A DNA stretch of 24,331 nucleotides, from IMG/VR virus record IMGVR_UViG_3300043543_000209, positions 1 to 24,331 of that record; one strand, given 5' to 3'. Position numbers and translations under genes: made by a program. The notes under the pieces are model-generated. The model worked only from the letters and a program-made list of their open reading frames with translations, searched no databases and was not told where the DNA came from. The stretch's first letter is position 1. Each line of letters begins with the position of its first letter. This DNA comes from a virus. Positions 4,883-13,201 of this stretch are shown here, piece after piece.

Positions 4883-7533
4883 CCACGAGACCCCCTGCCG
4901 ATGGCGATTATGGTTACCGGCTGGTGTCGCCTGAGACCGGCTACTCGGTGCGCGTGATCTACGGTCAGGGCAAGCCTGGCGAGCGCGGCCCCAAAGGTGA
5001 TCGTGGTCCGCCCGGCGAGCGTGGCGCTCCGGGCGCCAGGGGTAACGACGGGCGCGACGGGGAGACTCCCATTCTCAGGCGCACTGCGACCGAGCTGCAG
5101 TGGAAGTTCCAGTCGGAGCCGGAGACGGCCTGGCGACGGCTGGTGCTGCTGGAGACGTTGCGCGGCCCCAGGGGGCTCGACGCCCCGCCCCCCAGGGACG
5201 GCGTCGACGGCCAGGATGGCGCGCCCGGTGTGGGGCTGGTGTTCAAGGGCACGGCGGCGTCGGTGGCGGCCATTCCGACTTCCCCCGCGCCCGTCCCGGG
5301 CGATACGTGGATCGTCGGCGGGCAGGCCTACGTGCGGACAGCGGCGGGGACGTTCGAGCTGATTGATCTCGGCGCGACCATCGAGCCGCCCGTGGACTAC
5401 ACCCCCCACCTGGCGCTTAAGCACGACCTGCAAAGCGCGAGTTTCCCGGACGCCCGCCCCGGCGACCGGCAGCAGATGTTCGCACGCTACCCCTACGGGG
5501 TGCCGGAGACGGCGCTGCCGCCGGACCCGGACAAGGTGAGTCGGGTCAGCACGCCGCGCGGCAACGCCCAGCGGATGGTGGGGCAGACGCAGGTGGCGTC
5601 CCGGGAGAGGGTGAAGTGGACTCCGGGGCACATCTACGAGATCAGACTGGCAGCCAGGCGGGCGGTGCCTCCGTCGGACCCGCTCAACGACGGGGTTACG
5701 GTCCACGTGGAGTGGCTGGACCAGGCGTTCGCGTCCCTGGGGGACACCCAGGTGGCGGTGGTCGTGCTGACGGCGGAGAGCCCCGAGACCGACCAGCGGT
5801 GGTTCGTGAGCGACCAGGCGACCTGGGGGGACCCGCCCGCTATCCTGAAGACGGGGCTGGACCCCACGGGCGAGAACACGGTGAGCGTCCAGCCTCCGCC
5901 CGGTGCGGTCTACATGACGGTGTGGTTCAGGACCTACGGGGGTGACCAGGAGACTGATCTCCACCACCTTGAGCTCCGCGATACGTCGAAGGCGGTGGAC
6001 CTCAGGCGCGTGGTGCTGCCGGCGGACTGGCAGCTGCCGCACCAGCTGGTCGAGCAGGTGCCGGTGCGGCATGTCATCCACGTCTCGCCCGATGGGGCCG
6101 ACTACAAGGATGGCAGGAGCTATTTGAACGCGGTCCGGACGCTGGAGCGCGCGGCGGAGCTGATGGACCAGCGGGTGGGGCCGGAGGGGCCTCAGCACGC
6201 GGTGCTGTATCCGGGGACTTACTACACGCCCGGGGAGTTGCCGACTCCCGACGAGTGCACCTGGAAAAGCTCCCATGGCACCCGGACGGTGCTTGTCAGG
6301 CCGTCACCGGGGTTCGAGGAGACCAACGTGTTCCTGCTGGGGTCGGGATGCCACGTTACTCAGATCACCTTCCAGGGCAGGCGGGTGGACGACCTCGACA
6401 ACCCGAGCAAGGGGTTCGCCGTGGCATTCCGGCCGGGGGCGCGGATCGTGAGGGTGCCTTACATTCAGGACTGCTCGGTCTACCGGGTGTCTCCGCCGAG
6501 CCTGATTCCGCCGCCCATGGATCGCGGCTCCAACCCGTACTACGGGAACGGGCCGGGGGTGGTGATTGCCGATGGCGCGGTGGTGTCGGACTACTCGGTG
6601 TTCCCCAACATCATGGCGTGGGGGGCGACGCCGATATGTCCCAACGGGGTTGGCTACGTTGCCAAGAATGCGGCGTTCGTGAACGGGATCAACGCTGTGG
6701 CGATGTGGTGCAACAAGCATTACTACGCCTTGTCGGGCGGGCAGATGATCCTCAACGGGTGTTCCTCGCAGTTCGGACTGTGGGCACTGGCGGCTGATGG
6801 GTATGCATTTTCGGTCAGTCCTCCCAAGGCCACGGCACTCAAGGTGACGGACCCGACTTCGGCGGCGGCCATCGAGAGTGCAACGCCGGGGATCGTCGAT
6901 GGGGTGTGGAACGACCTCGTGTCGGCGGGATACGCCGGGACATGGACGCTCGACCAGCAGACTTATACGCGCACCGATACGGAGCTGCTGCTCAAGGCCA
7001 TTTCCTACGACGTGAAGTCGGGGCAGGACGTGTCGGTCCGCAACTTCGCGCGGGGGCTGTTTCGGTATAACGGGCAGCCGGTGTTCGGGCCGGAGTACAA
7101 GGAGGCATTTCTGTATTCGTTCGGGAGGGTGAGGGACAGGATCAACGTCCTGGGGCTGCCGATGGGGACGCAGGCTTACATCGACAATTTGATTGCCAAC
7201 CTGTCGGCGACCGTCGACACGCCGATGCTCAGGCGGGAGCCGAGCCGGATCACGGCTATTGCTCATCAGTTCAACGCGACGCTGAGCGGGGTGGACCTCG
7301 CGGCGTTGCCGACGGCCTTCAAGCGGGACGGGAAGGTCTACGCCATCGCGGATGCGGTGCTGGAGCGCAACTACGGGATCGTGGCGCTTCAGGGCGCTGA
7401 TGACCGTGGGTCGGCGGTGTTCCCGGGAGGGCTTTACGTCGACGGCGGGACGGGGGAGCTGGGCGGGGCGCCATACGTGCGGTCGGTCGGGCGCCTGGCG
7501 GCGCGGGCGGCCTTGGCGTTCGGGGAGTTTTGA
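4879..7533 (+). CDS. Tailspike/fibre with collagen-like repeats and beta-helix, 884 aa
   Basis: Residues 31-63 are eleven unbroken Gly-X-Y triplets (GKPGERGPKGDRGPPG...), followed by a second short Gly-rich stretch around 92-120; such segments form trimeric collagen-like stalks in phage fibres. A central region of beta strands follows. From about residue 397 the sequence (RHVIHVSPDGADYKDGRSY, a long helix, then PGTYYTPGELP) and the following strands and Asn/Gly turns look like a pectate-lyase-type right-handed beta-helix of a tailspike. The C-terminal end is a separate small module. The protein probably projects from the virion and binds or cleaves host surface polysaccharide; no catalytic pair can be assigned. 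GTG 4879 is preceded by GGAGG and overlaps the previous stop. Confidence 0.85.
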   Translation: MTTRPPADGDYGYRLVSPETGYSVRVIYGQGKPGERGPKGDRGPPGERGAPGARGNDGRDGETPILRRTATELQWKFQSEPETAWRRLVLLETLRGPRGLDAPPPRDGVDGQDGAPGVGLVFKGTAASVAAIPTSPAPVPGDTWIVGGQAYVRTAAGTFELIDLGATIEPPVDYTPHLALKHDLQSASFPDARPGDRQQMFARYPYGVPETALPPDPDKVSRVSTPRGNAQRMVGQTQVASRERVKWTPGHIYEIRLAARRAVPPSDPLNDGVTVHVEWLDQAFASLGDTQVAVVVLTAESPETDQRWFVSDQATWGDPPAILKTGLDPTGENTVSVQPPPGAVYMTVWFRTYGGDQETDLHHLELRDTSKAVDLRRVVLPADWQLPHQLVEQVPVRHVIHVSPDGADYKDGRSYLNAVRTLERAAELMDQRVGPEGPQHAVLYPGTYYTPGELPTPDECTWKSSHGTRTVLVRPSPGFEETNVFLLGSGCHVTQITFQGRRVDDLDNPSKGFAVAFRPGARIVRVPYIQDCSVYRVSPPSLIPPPMDRGSNPYYGNGPGVVIADGAVVSDYSVFPNIMAWGATPICPNGVGYVAKNAAFVNGINAVAMWCNKHYYALSGGQMILNGCSSQFGLWALAADGYAFSVSPPKATALKVTDPTSAAAIESATPGIVDGVWNDLVSAGYAGTWTLDQQTYTRTDTELLLKAISYDVKSGQDVSVRNFARGLFRYNGQPVFGPEYKEAFLYSFGRVRDRINVLGLPMGTQAYIDNLIANLSATVDTPMLRREPSRITAIAHQFNATLSGVDLAALPTAFKRDGKVYAIADAVLERNYGIVALQGADDRGSAVFPGGLYVDGGTGELGGAPYVRSVGRLAARAALAFGEF

Positions 7534-7548
7534 GGGGAGGCGCGAGCT

Positions 7549-8037
7549 ATGCCGACGATCAAGGTTACGGAGCCCAGCCCCGGCAAAGTTACACCGGTGT
7601 TCGCGCAGGTGACGACGAGCTGGACGACGCTGGTCGAGGCGCCGCTGTTTTCCAAAGTTGACCCGTCAAACCGGTTTCTGAACAGGGACCCGGGCGACCC
7701 GGACAGGGCGCTGCTCCCGGGGCTGGTGTTCTTCGACACGCCGATACGGGTCTTCAATCACACGGGGGCTCCCGGGTCTTCTGATGGCAACTCGGCCTGG
7801 CTGAAAGTGCGCGTGCTGGACCACACCGGGGCGGCGTTCGAGCTGGCGACTGTGTTTGTGCCGCCGCAGGAGACGGCGTTCGCGTCGTTGCAGGCGTTGT
7901 CGCTTATCAGGATGCCCACCTGGAGCAATGGGCAGAGGCTCCAGGTGAGCGCCACCCACAACAACCGCTTGACCCTTGCCTGGAGCTACACGCTCTCGGT
8001 GCTTGCTGATCACTTTATATCGGATACCGACCTATGA
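7549..8037 (+). CDS. Tail-operon hypothetical protein, 162 aa
   Basis: No family was recognised. The protein is rich in beta strands and aromatic/Thr residues (VFAQVTTSWTTLVEAPLF, TPIRVFNHTGAPG, AWLKVRVLDHTGAAFELATV) and reads like a single compact beta-sandwich with a binding-type loop. ATG 7549 has GGGGAGG ten bases upstream. Its stop overlaps the ATG of the next gene (ATGA at 8034), so it is coupled to the downstream protein. Position between a tailspike and a fibre suggests a minor tail or fibre-tip component. Confidence 0.78.
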   Translation: MPTIKVTEPSPGKVTPVFAQVTTSWTTLVEAPLFSKVDPSNRFLNRDPGDPDRALLPGLVFFDTPIRVFNHTGAPGSSDGNSAWLKVRVLDHTGAAFELATVFVPPQETAFASLQALSLIRMPTWSNGQRLQVSATHNNRLTLAWSYTLSVLADHFISDTDL

Positions 8038-8420
8038 CGACACGTCCTCCTTCCTGGCCGGACCCGGCCGCCGCTGTTCTCGCCTCGGTCGGGAAGGCAG
8101 ACGTGACAGGTATCCCCGGGGAGTCGGTGGAGCTCTCTTTGTCGTTCGTGGACGACGGTGGGGACCCGGTGCCGCTGGCGGCGCTTGGAGACATGAAACT
8201 GCGCCTGGCCTGGCCGCAGTCGGGAGGCAACCCGCTGGCGCCTGCGGAGACTCAGGACTGGGTGACTGTCAGCGCAGAAGACCTGTCCGCGGGCCGGGTG
8301 CGGGTCAAGCTGGACTGGGCCGGTCCCGTGCCGCGCGTGAGAGAGGCGGCGCTGATCGCCAGTGTCTCCGCTTCGACGGGCGTGTACGTGTCGCCGTTGA
8401 TCGTGGTGAGGTGGGAGTAG
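8034..8420 (+). CDS. Small tail-associated beta-sandwich-like protein, 128 aa
   Basis: After a Pro-rich N-terminus the core (GESVELSLSFVDDGGDPVPLA, MKLRLAWPQ, DLSAGRVRVKLDW, ALIASVSASTGVYVSPLIVVRW) follows a pattern common in short phage proteins encoded beside fibres: polarised strands with a D/G-rich turn. It resembles the 114-residue protein at 4538-4882 in layout, which precedes the other large fibre. Each fibre gene in this operon therefore has one such small protein directly before it, as expected of an adaptor or assembly partner. The start is ATGA-coupled to the previous gene; the stop lies four bases before the fibre GTG. Confidence 0.78.
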   Translation: MTTRPPSWPDPAAAVLASVGKADVTGIPGESVELSLSFVDDGGDPVPLAALGDMKLRLAWPQSGGNPLAPAETQDWVTVSAEDLSAGRVRVKLDWAGPVPRVREAALIASVSASTGVYVSPLIVVRWE

Positions 8421-8424
8421 ATCC

Positions 8425-9972
8425 GTGAGCAGCATCAATGTCGTCGTCAGGCAGGTCAGAGGGCCGACGGGACCGACGGACATCACGTCCCTGGCTCTGG
8501 CCGACGGGTCGGCGTTCGCGCCGTCGCTGACCTGGGAGGGAGAGCCTACCTCGGGGCTGTATCGGGTCGGTCCGGCGGAGATGCGGCTGTCGGTGTTGGG
8601 GCTGGATACCCTCGGGCTCGCGGCGGACCGCGTGCGGGCGCACAAGCGGCTGACGCTGCCAGGAGGCAGTGAGGACGAACCGGCTCTGGCGCCTCAGGAT
8701 GACGACAACACGGGGGTGTGGTTCCCCGACGTGGGTGTGATGCATCTCAGAGCGGGCGACCGCGACGTGCTTCGGTTGAGTTCCATGGAGGTCGTCGCCG
8801 ACCGGCCGGTGCGGGGGGTGAGCGGCACGCCCGCGACCCCCGCCCTGGCGTCCGCCGACGATATCGACACGGGGGTGTTCTGGGAGGGCCCAAACCGGCT
8901 TGGGTTGTCGGCGGGGGGGACGGCCGGGGTCGTCGTCCACCAGAGTTACACGAGGGTAAACACGCAGGTCCGGGCTGTTAACGGGTCGGTGGGAGCGCCT
9001 GCATACTCATTCGCCTCGGACCCGGACACGGGGTTCTTCAGGCCGACTACAGACACCGTGGCAATTGTCGGGGGAGGGGTGGAGCGGCTGCGCGTGTCCG
9101 CGCAGGGGATTGCGTTCAACTCGGGGACGGCGGTGGCGCCGTCGATCTACGTGTTGAGCGACACTGATACGGGGATCTACAGCCCGGACGCCGACCAGGT
9201 TGCGCTGGCGACCGGCGGCGTGGAACGGGTACGGGTCACCAACGCCGGGATGCAGGTCACCGGCACGATTACCGGCACGGCCGTGACGCAGTCGCCGACC
9301 GACGCGACGGCGGGGCGGCTGCTGAAGGTCGGCGACTTCGGGCTGGGGCTTGTCAGCAACGCGCCGCCGACCGTCGCCGACCTCGACGACGCGACGCTGC
9401 CAGTCGGCTTCTATCGCGTCACCCCGGCCGGAACGACCGCCGGAACGTGGCCGCCGTCCATGTCGGCGACCGGCGGCTATCTGACCGTGCGCCGCTACAA
9501 CGTGGACAACGTCGAGCAGACGCTCGCCCGGCAGGGCGTGACGACACACGGCATCTGGCGGCGGCTCTACACTAGTGGCACGTGGCAGGCGTGGCAATTG
9601 GTCGGGCTGCAGGTGCTTGGCACCGTGAGCCAAACGGCCGGCACGCCGACCGGCGCGCTCTGGCAGGGCAACGCCCACGAAGCGAGCCCCGCGAACGGCT
9701 ATTTCGAGCGGTCGGCGAACGGCTTTCAGACCTGCCAGCATACGATCACGTCGAGCGCGAGCTCCGATACCACCTGGACCTTCCCGGCGGCGTTCCTGTC
9801 GGGCTCGACGCCGCAGATCAGCATCACCCCCGTCGGCGACAGCGACCTGCGCCCGCGCGTGGTGTCGCGCTCGGCGACTTCGGTCGTGTTCTCGATCCGG
9901 GACGGCTCGGGCGCGCGCGTCGCCGTGCCGGTCGACCTGATCGCGCGCGGACGGTGGAGTGCGATGGCATGA
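8425..9972 (+). CDS. Tail fibre with repeated DTG modules and knob-like C-terminus, 515 aa
   Basis: Five diverged copies of a roughly 45-residue fibre repeat are visible: a (D)TG(L/V/F/I)Y or similar turn, a short acidic loop, then strands ending in L-R-V (GLYRVGPAEMRLSV, TGVWFPDVGVMHLRA, TGVFWEGPNRLGLSA, TGFFRPTTDTVAIVGGGVERLRVSA, TGIYSPDADQVALATGGVERVRVT). The C-terminal third changes style (GFYRVTPAGTTAGTWPP, YLTVRRYNVDNVEQTL, LYTSGTWQAWQLV), resembling pyocin-knob-type receptor-binding ends. Base composition and codon use also seem to shift from about 9290, suggesting a swapped C-terminus. GTG 8425 follows GGGAG; the stop overlaps the next ATG. Confidence 0.85.
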   Translation: MSSINVVVRQVRGPTGPTDITSLALADGSAFAPSLTWEGEPTSGLYRVGPAEMRLSVLGLDTLGLAADRVRAHKRLTLPGGSEDEPALAPQDDDNTGVWFPDVGVMHLRAGDRDVLRLSSMEVVADRPVRGVSGTPATPALASADDIDTGVFWEGPNRLGLSAGGTAGVVVHQSYTRVNTQVRAVNGSVGAPAYSFASDPDTGFFRPTTDTVAIVGGGVERLRVSAQGIAFNSGTAVAPSIYVLSDTDTGIYSPDADQVALATGGVERVRVTNAGMQVTGTITGTAVTQSPTDATAGRLLKVGDFGLGLVSNAPPTVADLDDATLPVGFYRVTPAGTTAGTWPPSMSATGGYLTVRRYNVDNVEQTLARQGVTTHGIWRRLYTSGTWQAWQLVGLQVLGTVSQTAGTPTGALWQGNAHEASPANGYFERSANGFQTCQHTITSSASSDTTWTFPAAFLSGSTPQISITPVGDSDLRPRVVSRSATSVVFSIRDGSGARVAVPVDLIARGRWSAMA

Positions 9973-10298
9973 TGATCCTGACGCTGATCCCGCAACTTGC
10001 GGCCGACGGCGATCCGCCGCTGACCCTCGAACGCCAGGGCGAGACGCTGATCGTGGACGGCGTGGAGCTGGACTTCTCCAGCATCGCGCCCGGCGGGCGG
10101 CTGCCGCACGCCGCGATTCCGGCTCCCCGCATTGCGGGCGACGTGACCCGCGACGCGGACGGGACGCTCCGGGTGCCGGTGATCCTGCCCTACACGGACG
10201 CGCCGCTTGCTGGCGGGGAAGTCCCCGTGACCGAGGATGGCCCAGTGGTGCTGCCGCATTCTGACGACTTGGCTGAGTTGGCTGCTGAGGGGGAATGA
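9969..10298 (+). CDS. Small protein coupled to the tail fibre, 109 aa
   Basis: No family name is certain. The sequence has an N-terminal ILTLIPQLA, then strands TLIVDGVELDFSSIAPGG, a Pro/Ile stretch (LPHAAIPAPRIAGDV), and GTLRVPVILPY, with an acidic end (SDDLAELAAEGE). Small proteins of this kind are common directly after fibre genes and may be fibre chaperones or adaptors. The ATG at 9969 overlaps the fibre stop (ATGA). A longer open frame reaching back to 9582 lies inside the fibre and is not used. Confidence 0.75.
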   Translation: MMILTLIPQLAADGDPPLTLERQGETLIVDGVELDFSSIAPGGRLPHAAIPAPRIAGDVTRDADGTLRVPVILPYTDAPLAGGEVPVTEDGPVVLPHSDDLAELAAEGE

Positions 10299-10317
10299 TG
10301 GGCAAGCGGGGGATGAG

Positions 10318-10623
10318 ATGTACAACATCGACTGGCCTCTCATCGACCGGCTGATTCAGTGGCTGATTTTGCCAGCCATTGCCTGGCTGTGGGCACTGCA
10401 AACGCGCGCTACAGACACGGAGCGCTCGATTTTGCGCGTCGAGGGTGAAATTGCGCGGCTGTTGACGGTGCTCGAAGAGCGTGAGCGGCGTCGGGTTGAG
10501 GATCGCGAGGAGTTCGCGGAGGCCGTGAAGGAGCTCAAAGCGGCCATTACGGGGCTCAGCGCCAAGCTGGACCAGTTGCGCTTTATGGCGACGCGGGGGT
10601 CAAAGTCGGTCACCAGCGACTGA
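10318..10623 (+). CDS. Membrane-anchored coiled-coil protein, 101 aa (candidate holin or spanin-like)
   Basis: One hydrophobic segment (IQWLILPAIAWLWAL, residues about 12-27) is followed by a long charged helix (TERSILRVEGEIARLL, EERERRRVEDREEF, KAAITGLSAKLDQL) with coiled-coil spacing. An N-terminal anchor with a periplasmic or cytoplasmic helix is the plan of an inner-membrane spanin and of some small holins. It is not next to the endolysin, so the role remains open. ATG 10318 follows GGGGGATGAG; a longer frame from 10237 overlaps the previous gene. Confidence 0.7.
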   Translation: MYNIDWPLIDRLIQWLILPAIAWLWALQTRATDTERSILRVEGEIARLLTVLEERERRRVEDREEFAEAVKELKAAITGLSAKLDQLRFMATRGSKSVTSD

Positions 10624-10637
10624 CTGGGGGATGGCAG

Positions 10638-11153
10638 ATGCCGAGTGCGTCGCTTGTTGGGTCGGCATCGTGGCGCGCGTACCTGGCTGGACACGTCCAG
10701 CGCTGGCACACCAATCCGGCCTTGGCTTGGACCGGCCAGACGGTCGGACATCATCAGTGGGGCGTGGCGTGTCTGATCCTGATGCTGTTTCCGGGTGAGG
10801 CGACGTCGTTTTTGCTCCGGGAAGCGCTCACGCACGATTGCGGAGAGGGCGGCACGTGCGACCTGGCGCGCCCGGTGCGGAGCCGCTATCCGCACCTCGC
10901 TCACGCCGCGGACGAGGCCGGCGAGGCCGAACGGCTTGATCTCGGGTTTCCGGCCGCGCCGCTGACGCACCGAGAACGGGGAATTTTGGGCCTCTGCGAC
11001 AGGCTGGAGGCGATTCTGTTCGTTGCCGCGCGCACGCCGCATCTGTTGGACCGTGACGATTGGCGGCAGGCGCGCGACGAGGTGCTGGCGCGCGCCCGCG
11101 CGTTGGGCGTCGGCGTGGCGGTGGACGCGCTGTTGGTGGCGGCTGGTTTATGA
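10638..11153 (+). CDS. HD-domain nucleotide phosphohydrolase-like protein, 171 aa
   Basis: The metal-binding HD signature is visible: paired His in GHHQWGVA (38-39), HD at 66-67 (LTHDCGEG) and a later Asp in LCDRLEAIL (121). The order and length fit the YfbR-like HD group, which includes 5'-deoxynucleotidases; phage members adjust nucleotide pools, and the dATPases of phages with modified adenine belong to the same broad superfamily. No purZ or modified-base gene is visible here, so a dATPase role cannot be claimed. ATG 10638 follows GGGGG. The gene lies with the phosphoesterase in a block whose codon use looks different from the flanks. Confidence 0.78.
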   Translation: MPSASLVGSASWRAYLAGHVQRWHTNPALAWTGQTVGHHQWGVACLILMLFPGEATSFLLREALTHDCGEGGTCDLARPVRSRYPHLAHAADEAGEAERLDLGFPAAPLTHRERGILGLCDRLEAILFVAARTPHLLDRDDWRQARDEVLARARALGVGVAVDALLVAAGL

Positions 11154-11156
11154 GCG

Positions 11157-12437
11157 ATGCCTGTCCTGACACCAGAGGAGCGGTATCGGCGCATCAAAAT
11201 GATGGTTGACGCCGCGGCCGTTGGGGTTTCGTTGCGGGATTGCGCGCGCCGGCTTGGGATTGACGGGGCGAGCCTGCGGCGGTGGGCCGTGACGTTGCGC
11301 GCGCAATACGGCAGTCTGGACGCGGCGCTTGCCGACGCGGAGCGGCGGTTAGCGGTAATCGCGACGCCGGGCGTTGCGCCGTCGCCACCACAATCCGCGC
11401 CTGTTCTGACCCCGTCTGAACGTCATAGTCTGGCGTTCTGGCGCGCGCGGGCAGAGAGCGCGGAGCGGGAACGCGACCGCGCCGTGCATCTGGCAGAGCA
11501 GTTGGCGGGGCTGCGGAACGCGCCGCTCGATCCGCCGCCGTGGAGCCACGCGCCACCGTCCGAGCCGAGCCGGTCTATTGTGATCGCGCATACGTCCGAT
11601 CTGCACATGGGCGAGGTAATCGCGCCGCGCGAGGTGGAGGGAATCAATCGCTACGATCCGGACGTGGCGCGGGAACGACTGCGCCGGTATTTCGACGCGG
11701 TCGTTCATCTCGGCCCGAAATGGGTTGGAACGGACGCTTGCGACGGCGTGCTGTTGACCCTGGCGGGTGACCTGATTGCCGGGGATATCCACGAGGATTT
11801 GGCTCGCACCAACGCATTGACCTCGACGGAGGCCGTGACCGCGGCGGCGGCGTGTTACGTTAGCGGTATCCGGCAGTTGCTGGAACATTTCTCGGCCGTG
11901 CACGTGGTTGCTGTGCCTGGTAATCACGGCCGAACAACGGCTCGTCCGCCCGTGAAACTGGTGGCGCGGCTGTCCTACGATATGCTTTGCGCGCAAATGG
12001 TTCGCGATGCGCTGCGGGATGAGAATCGCGTGACGTGGACGCTCAGCGCGGCGATCGATGCGCGCGTGCCGGTTTACGGCCGGACAATCGTGGTGACACA
12101 CGGGGATCGGTACGCGAAAGGAGGGCAGGGGCTGACGGGCCCCGGCCTGCCGGCGATCCGCGGCGCGGCGCGAGTGCGGCAACAGGCGGCTGCGGCCGGG
12201 CTCGGCTGTGATCTGCTTCTCATCGGGCATTTTCACACGTCGATGATGCCGGGGGGCGTGTTGGTTAACGGCTCGATCGTTGGCTATTCGGAGTATGCGC
12301 ACGGCCTGCGGGTTGCGGTGGAGCCGCCGCAGCAGTGGCTTGCGCGGTTTTCGGCGCGGTGGGGGTTGTGTGAGATGCGGCAGATTCGCCTCGACGATCC
12401 GCCGGAGGGGGTCAGGTGGCGACAGAAATCGACATGA
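11157..12437 (+). CDS. HTH-fused calcineurin-like metallophosphoesterase, 426 aa
   Basis: All five metallophosphoesterase motifs are present in order: DLH (Asp148, His150), GD (Asp205), GNH (Asn256, His257), THGD (His315, Asp317) and GHFH (His358, His360). A homeodomain-like helix-turn-helix (YRRIKMMVDAAAVGVSLRDCARRLGIDGASLRRW is the span 10-43) precedes it, joined by a Pro-rich linker and a short Glu/Arg coiled coil. The enzyme domain is of the Mre11/SbcD type, acting on nucleic-acid or nucleotide phosphoesters; the HTH suggests DNA binding. The start ATG 11157 is four bases after the HD gene stop and has only a weak RBS, implying coupling. It is the last gene before the terminator. Confidence 0.88.
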   Translation: MPVLTPEERYRRIKMMVDAAAVGVSLRDCARRLGIDGASLRRWAVTLRAQYGSLDAALADAERRLAVIATPGVAPSPPQSAPVLTPSERHSLAFWRARAESAERERDRAVHLAEQLAGLRNAPLDPPPWSHAPPSEPSRSIVIAHTSDLHMGEVIAPREVEGINRYDPDVARERLRRYFDAVVHLGPKWVGTDACDGVLLTLAGDLIAGDIHEDLARTNALTSTEAVTAAAACYVSGIRQLLEHFSAVHVVAVPGNHGRTTARPPVKLVARLSYDMLCAQMVRDALRDENRVTWTLSAAIDARVPVYGRTIVVTHGDRYAKGGQGLTGPGLPAIRGAARVRQQAAAAGLGCDLLLIGHFHTSMMPGGVLVNGSIVGYSEYAHGLRVAVEPPQQWLARFSARWGLCEMRQIRLDDPPEGVRWRQKST

Positions 12438-12517
12438 CGGCGCAGCGCTTGTTAATAGTTGACAGGGACTACGCTTCGTGCTTCGATGTCTTCACTCCTC
12501 CTTTCTCCCTGCGACTT

Positions 12518-12546
12518 GTCCGGCGGCTTTGGCCGCCGGACTTTTT
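12518..12546 (+). terminator. Strong intrinsic terminator
   Basis: GTCCGGCGGC pairs perfectly with GCCGCCGGAC (12518-12541, TTTG loop), followed by TTTTT and further T-rich sequence. It ends the tail operon that starts at 4538. Confidence 0.92.
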
Positions 12547-12548
12547 CA

Positions 12549-12577
12549 TTGTTTTGTTGTCTGTCGGTTCGTATACT
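12549..12577 (+). promoter_or_regulatory. Sigma70-type promoter directly after the terminator
   Basis: TTGTTT (12549-12554), a 17-base spacer and TATACT (12572-12577) lie immediately downstream of the terminator T-tract. Transcription would start near 12584, about 20 bases before the GTG at 12605, and would restart expression into the lysis genes. Confidence 0.5.
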
Positions 12578-12604
12578 GGGGTCCTTACATGGGGGGAGGT
12601 CGGC

Positions 12605-13201
12605 GTGGTTAAGATTCGCAAGGTTCGGGGAGCTTTGCACGCCGGGACGCTGGATCTGCACCACATTATCGAGCACGAGGTTCGCCTAGGGCGGGTTATC
12701 GCCCATGGAGTTCCAACCCCGTTGGAGTTTATGGTGTGGTTGCATGTAATGGGTGAGCTGTCCGGGCTGGTGGAGCATTTTGTGCCGCCTGACTGTGCTA
12801 AGTCGAAGCGGTATATAGCCGCTGCCAGGTCCATAAAACTGCCGTCTGGTGTGTGCTACACGAGGCCGAAAGCGCTCGATCTGCTTGCTGCGTGGGTTAT
12901 GGACCGCAGTCAGGCCGAAGAGGAGCACGAGCGGCGGCTGACTGGTGTCGCCTACGTCAGTGTAGGTTCAAGCTTCGGGTCCAAGGTGATTGCCGCTAAC
13001 ATCGCGGCTAGTGGGTTGGACTTGCCGGTGGAGCAGTTCTATTCCACCGATAAAGCGACGGAGCTTGCCTACCTGGCTCAGCTTCGTCACCGTGGCGACT
13101 GCGTCTCGCAGGCCAGGCATACGTTCGCCGCGCTGATCGAGGCGTTTGAGGAAGCTGACGACTGGATCAAAAGGGTGGAAGCATGTCCGAAAGTCGGGTG
13201 A
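12605..13201 (+). CDS. Hypothetical protein, 198 aa
   Basis: No family was recognised. The product is mixed alpha/beta with several conserved-looking aromatic and His positions (LDLHHIIEHEVRLG, MVWLHVMGELSGLVEHFVPPDC) and a helical C-terminus (ARHTFAALIEAFEEADDWIKRVEACP); there is no membrane segment. An open frame extends back to 12416, but that would run through the terminator and promoter; GTG 12605 with GGGAGG upstream is the supported start. Its last 19 bases overlap the endolysin start, so it belongs to the lysis transcription unit. Confidence 0.72.
   Translation: MVKIRKVRGALHAGTLDLHHIIEHEVRLGRVIAHGVPTPLEFMVWLHVMGELSGLVEHFVPPDCAKSKRYIAAARSIKLPSGVCYTRPKALDLLAAWVMDRSQAEEEHERRLTGVAYVSVGSSFGSKVIAANIAASGLDLPVEQFYSTDKATELAYLAQLRHRGDCVSQARHTFAALIEAFEEADDWIKRVEACPKVG

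Noticed and set aside
4459-6276. 605-codon minus-strand open frame
   Set aside because: Antisense shadow of the tailspike in GC-rich DNA; Arg/His/Pro/Gly-rich with no domain pattern.
9007-10401. 464-codon minus-strand open frame
   Set aside because: Antisense to the fibre and following genes, low-complexity Arg/Pro composition, no RBS.
10638-11153. DatZ-type dATPase of a phage with modified adenine
   Set aside because: The HD residues fit the superfamily, but no purZ or related biosynthesis gene is visible in the window, so the specific claim is not supported.
11349-12302. 317-codon minus-strand open frame
   Set aside because: Antisense to the phosphoesterase, which has all its catalytic motifs.
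12459-12487. TTGACA with TTCGAT as a promoter making a short RNA ending at the terminator
   Set aside because: The -10 matches only three of six bases, and no conserved structure was seen in the short stretch before the terminator.
12416-12604. N-terminal extension of the 198-aa protein
   Set aside because: It would read through an intrinsic terminator and a promoter; GTG 12605 has a good RBS.
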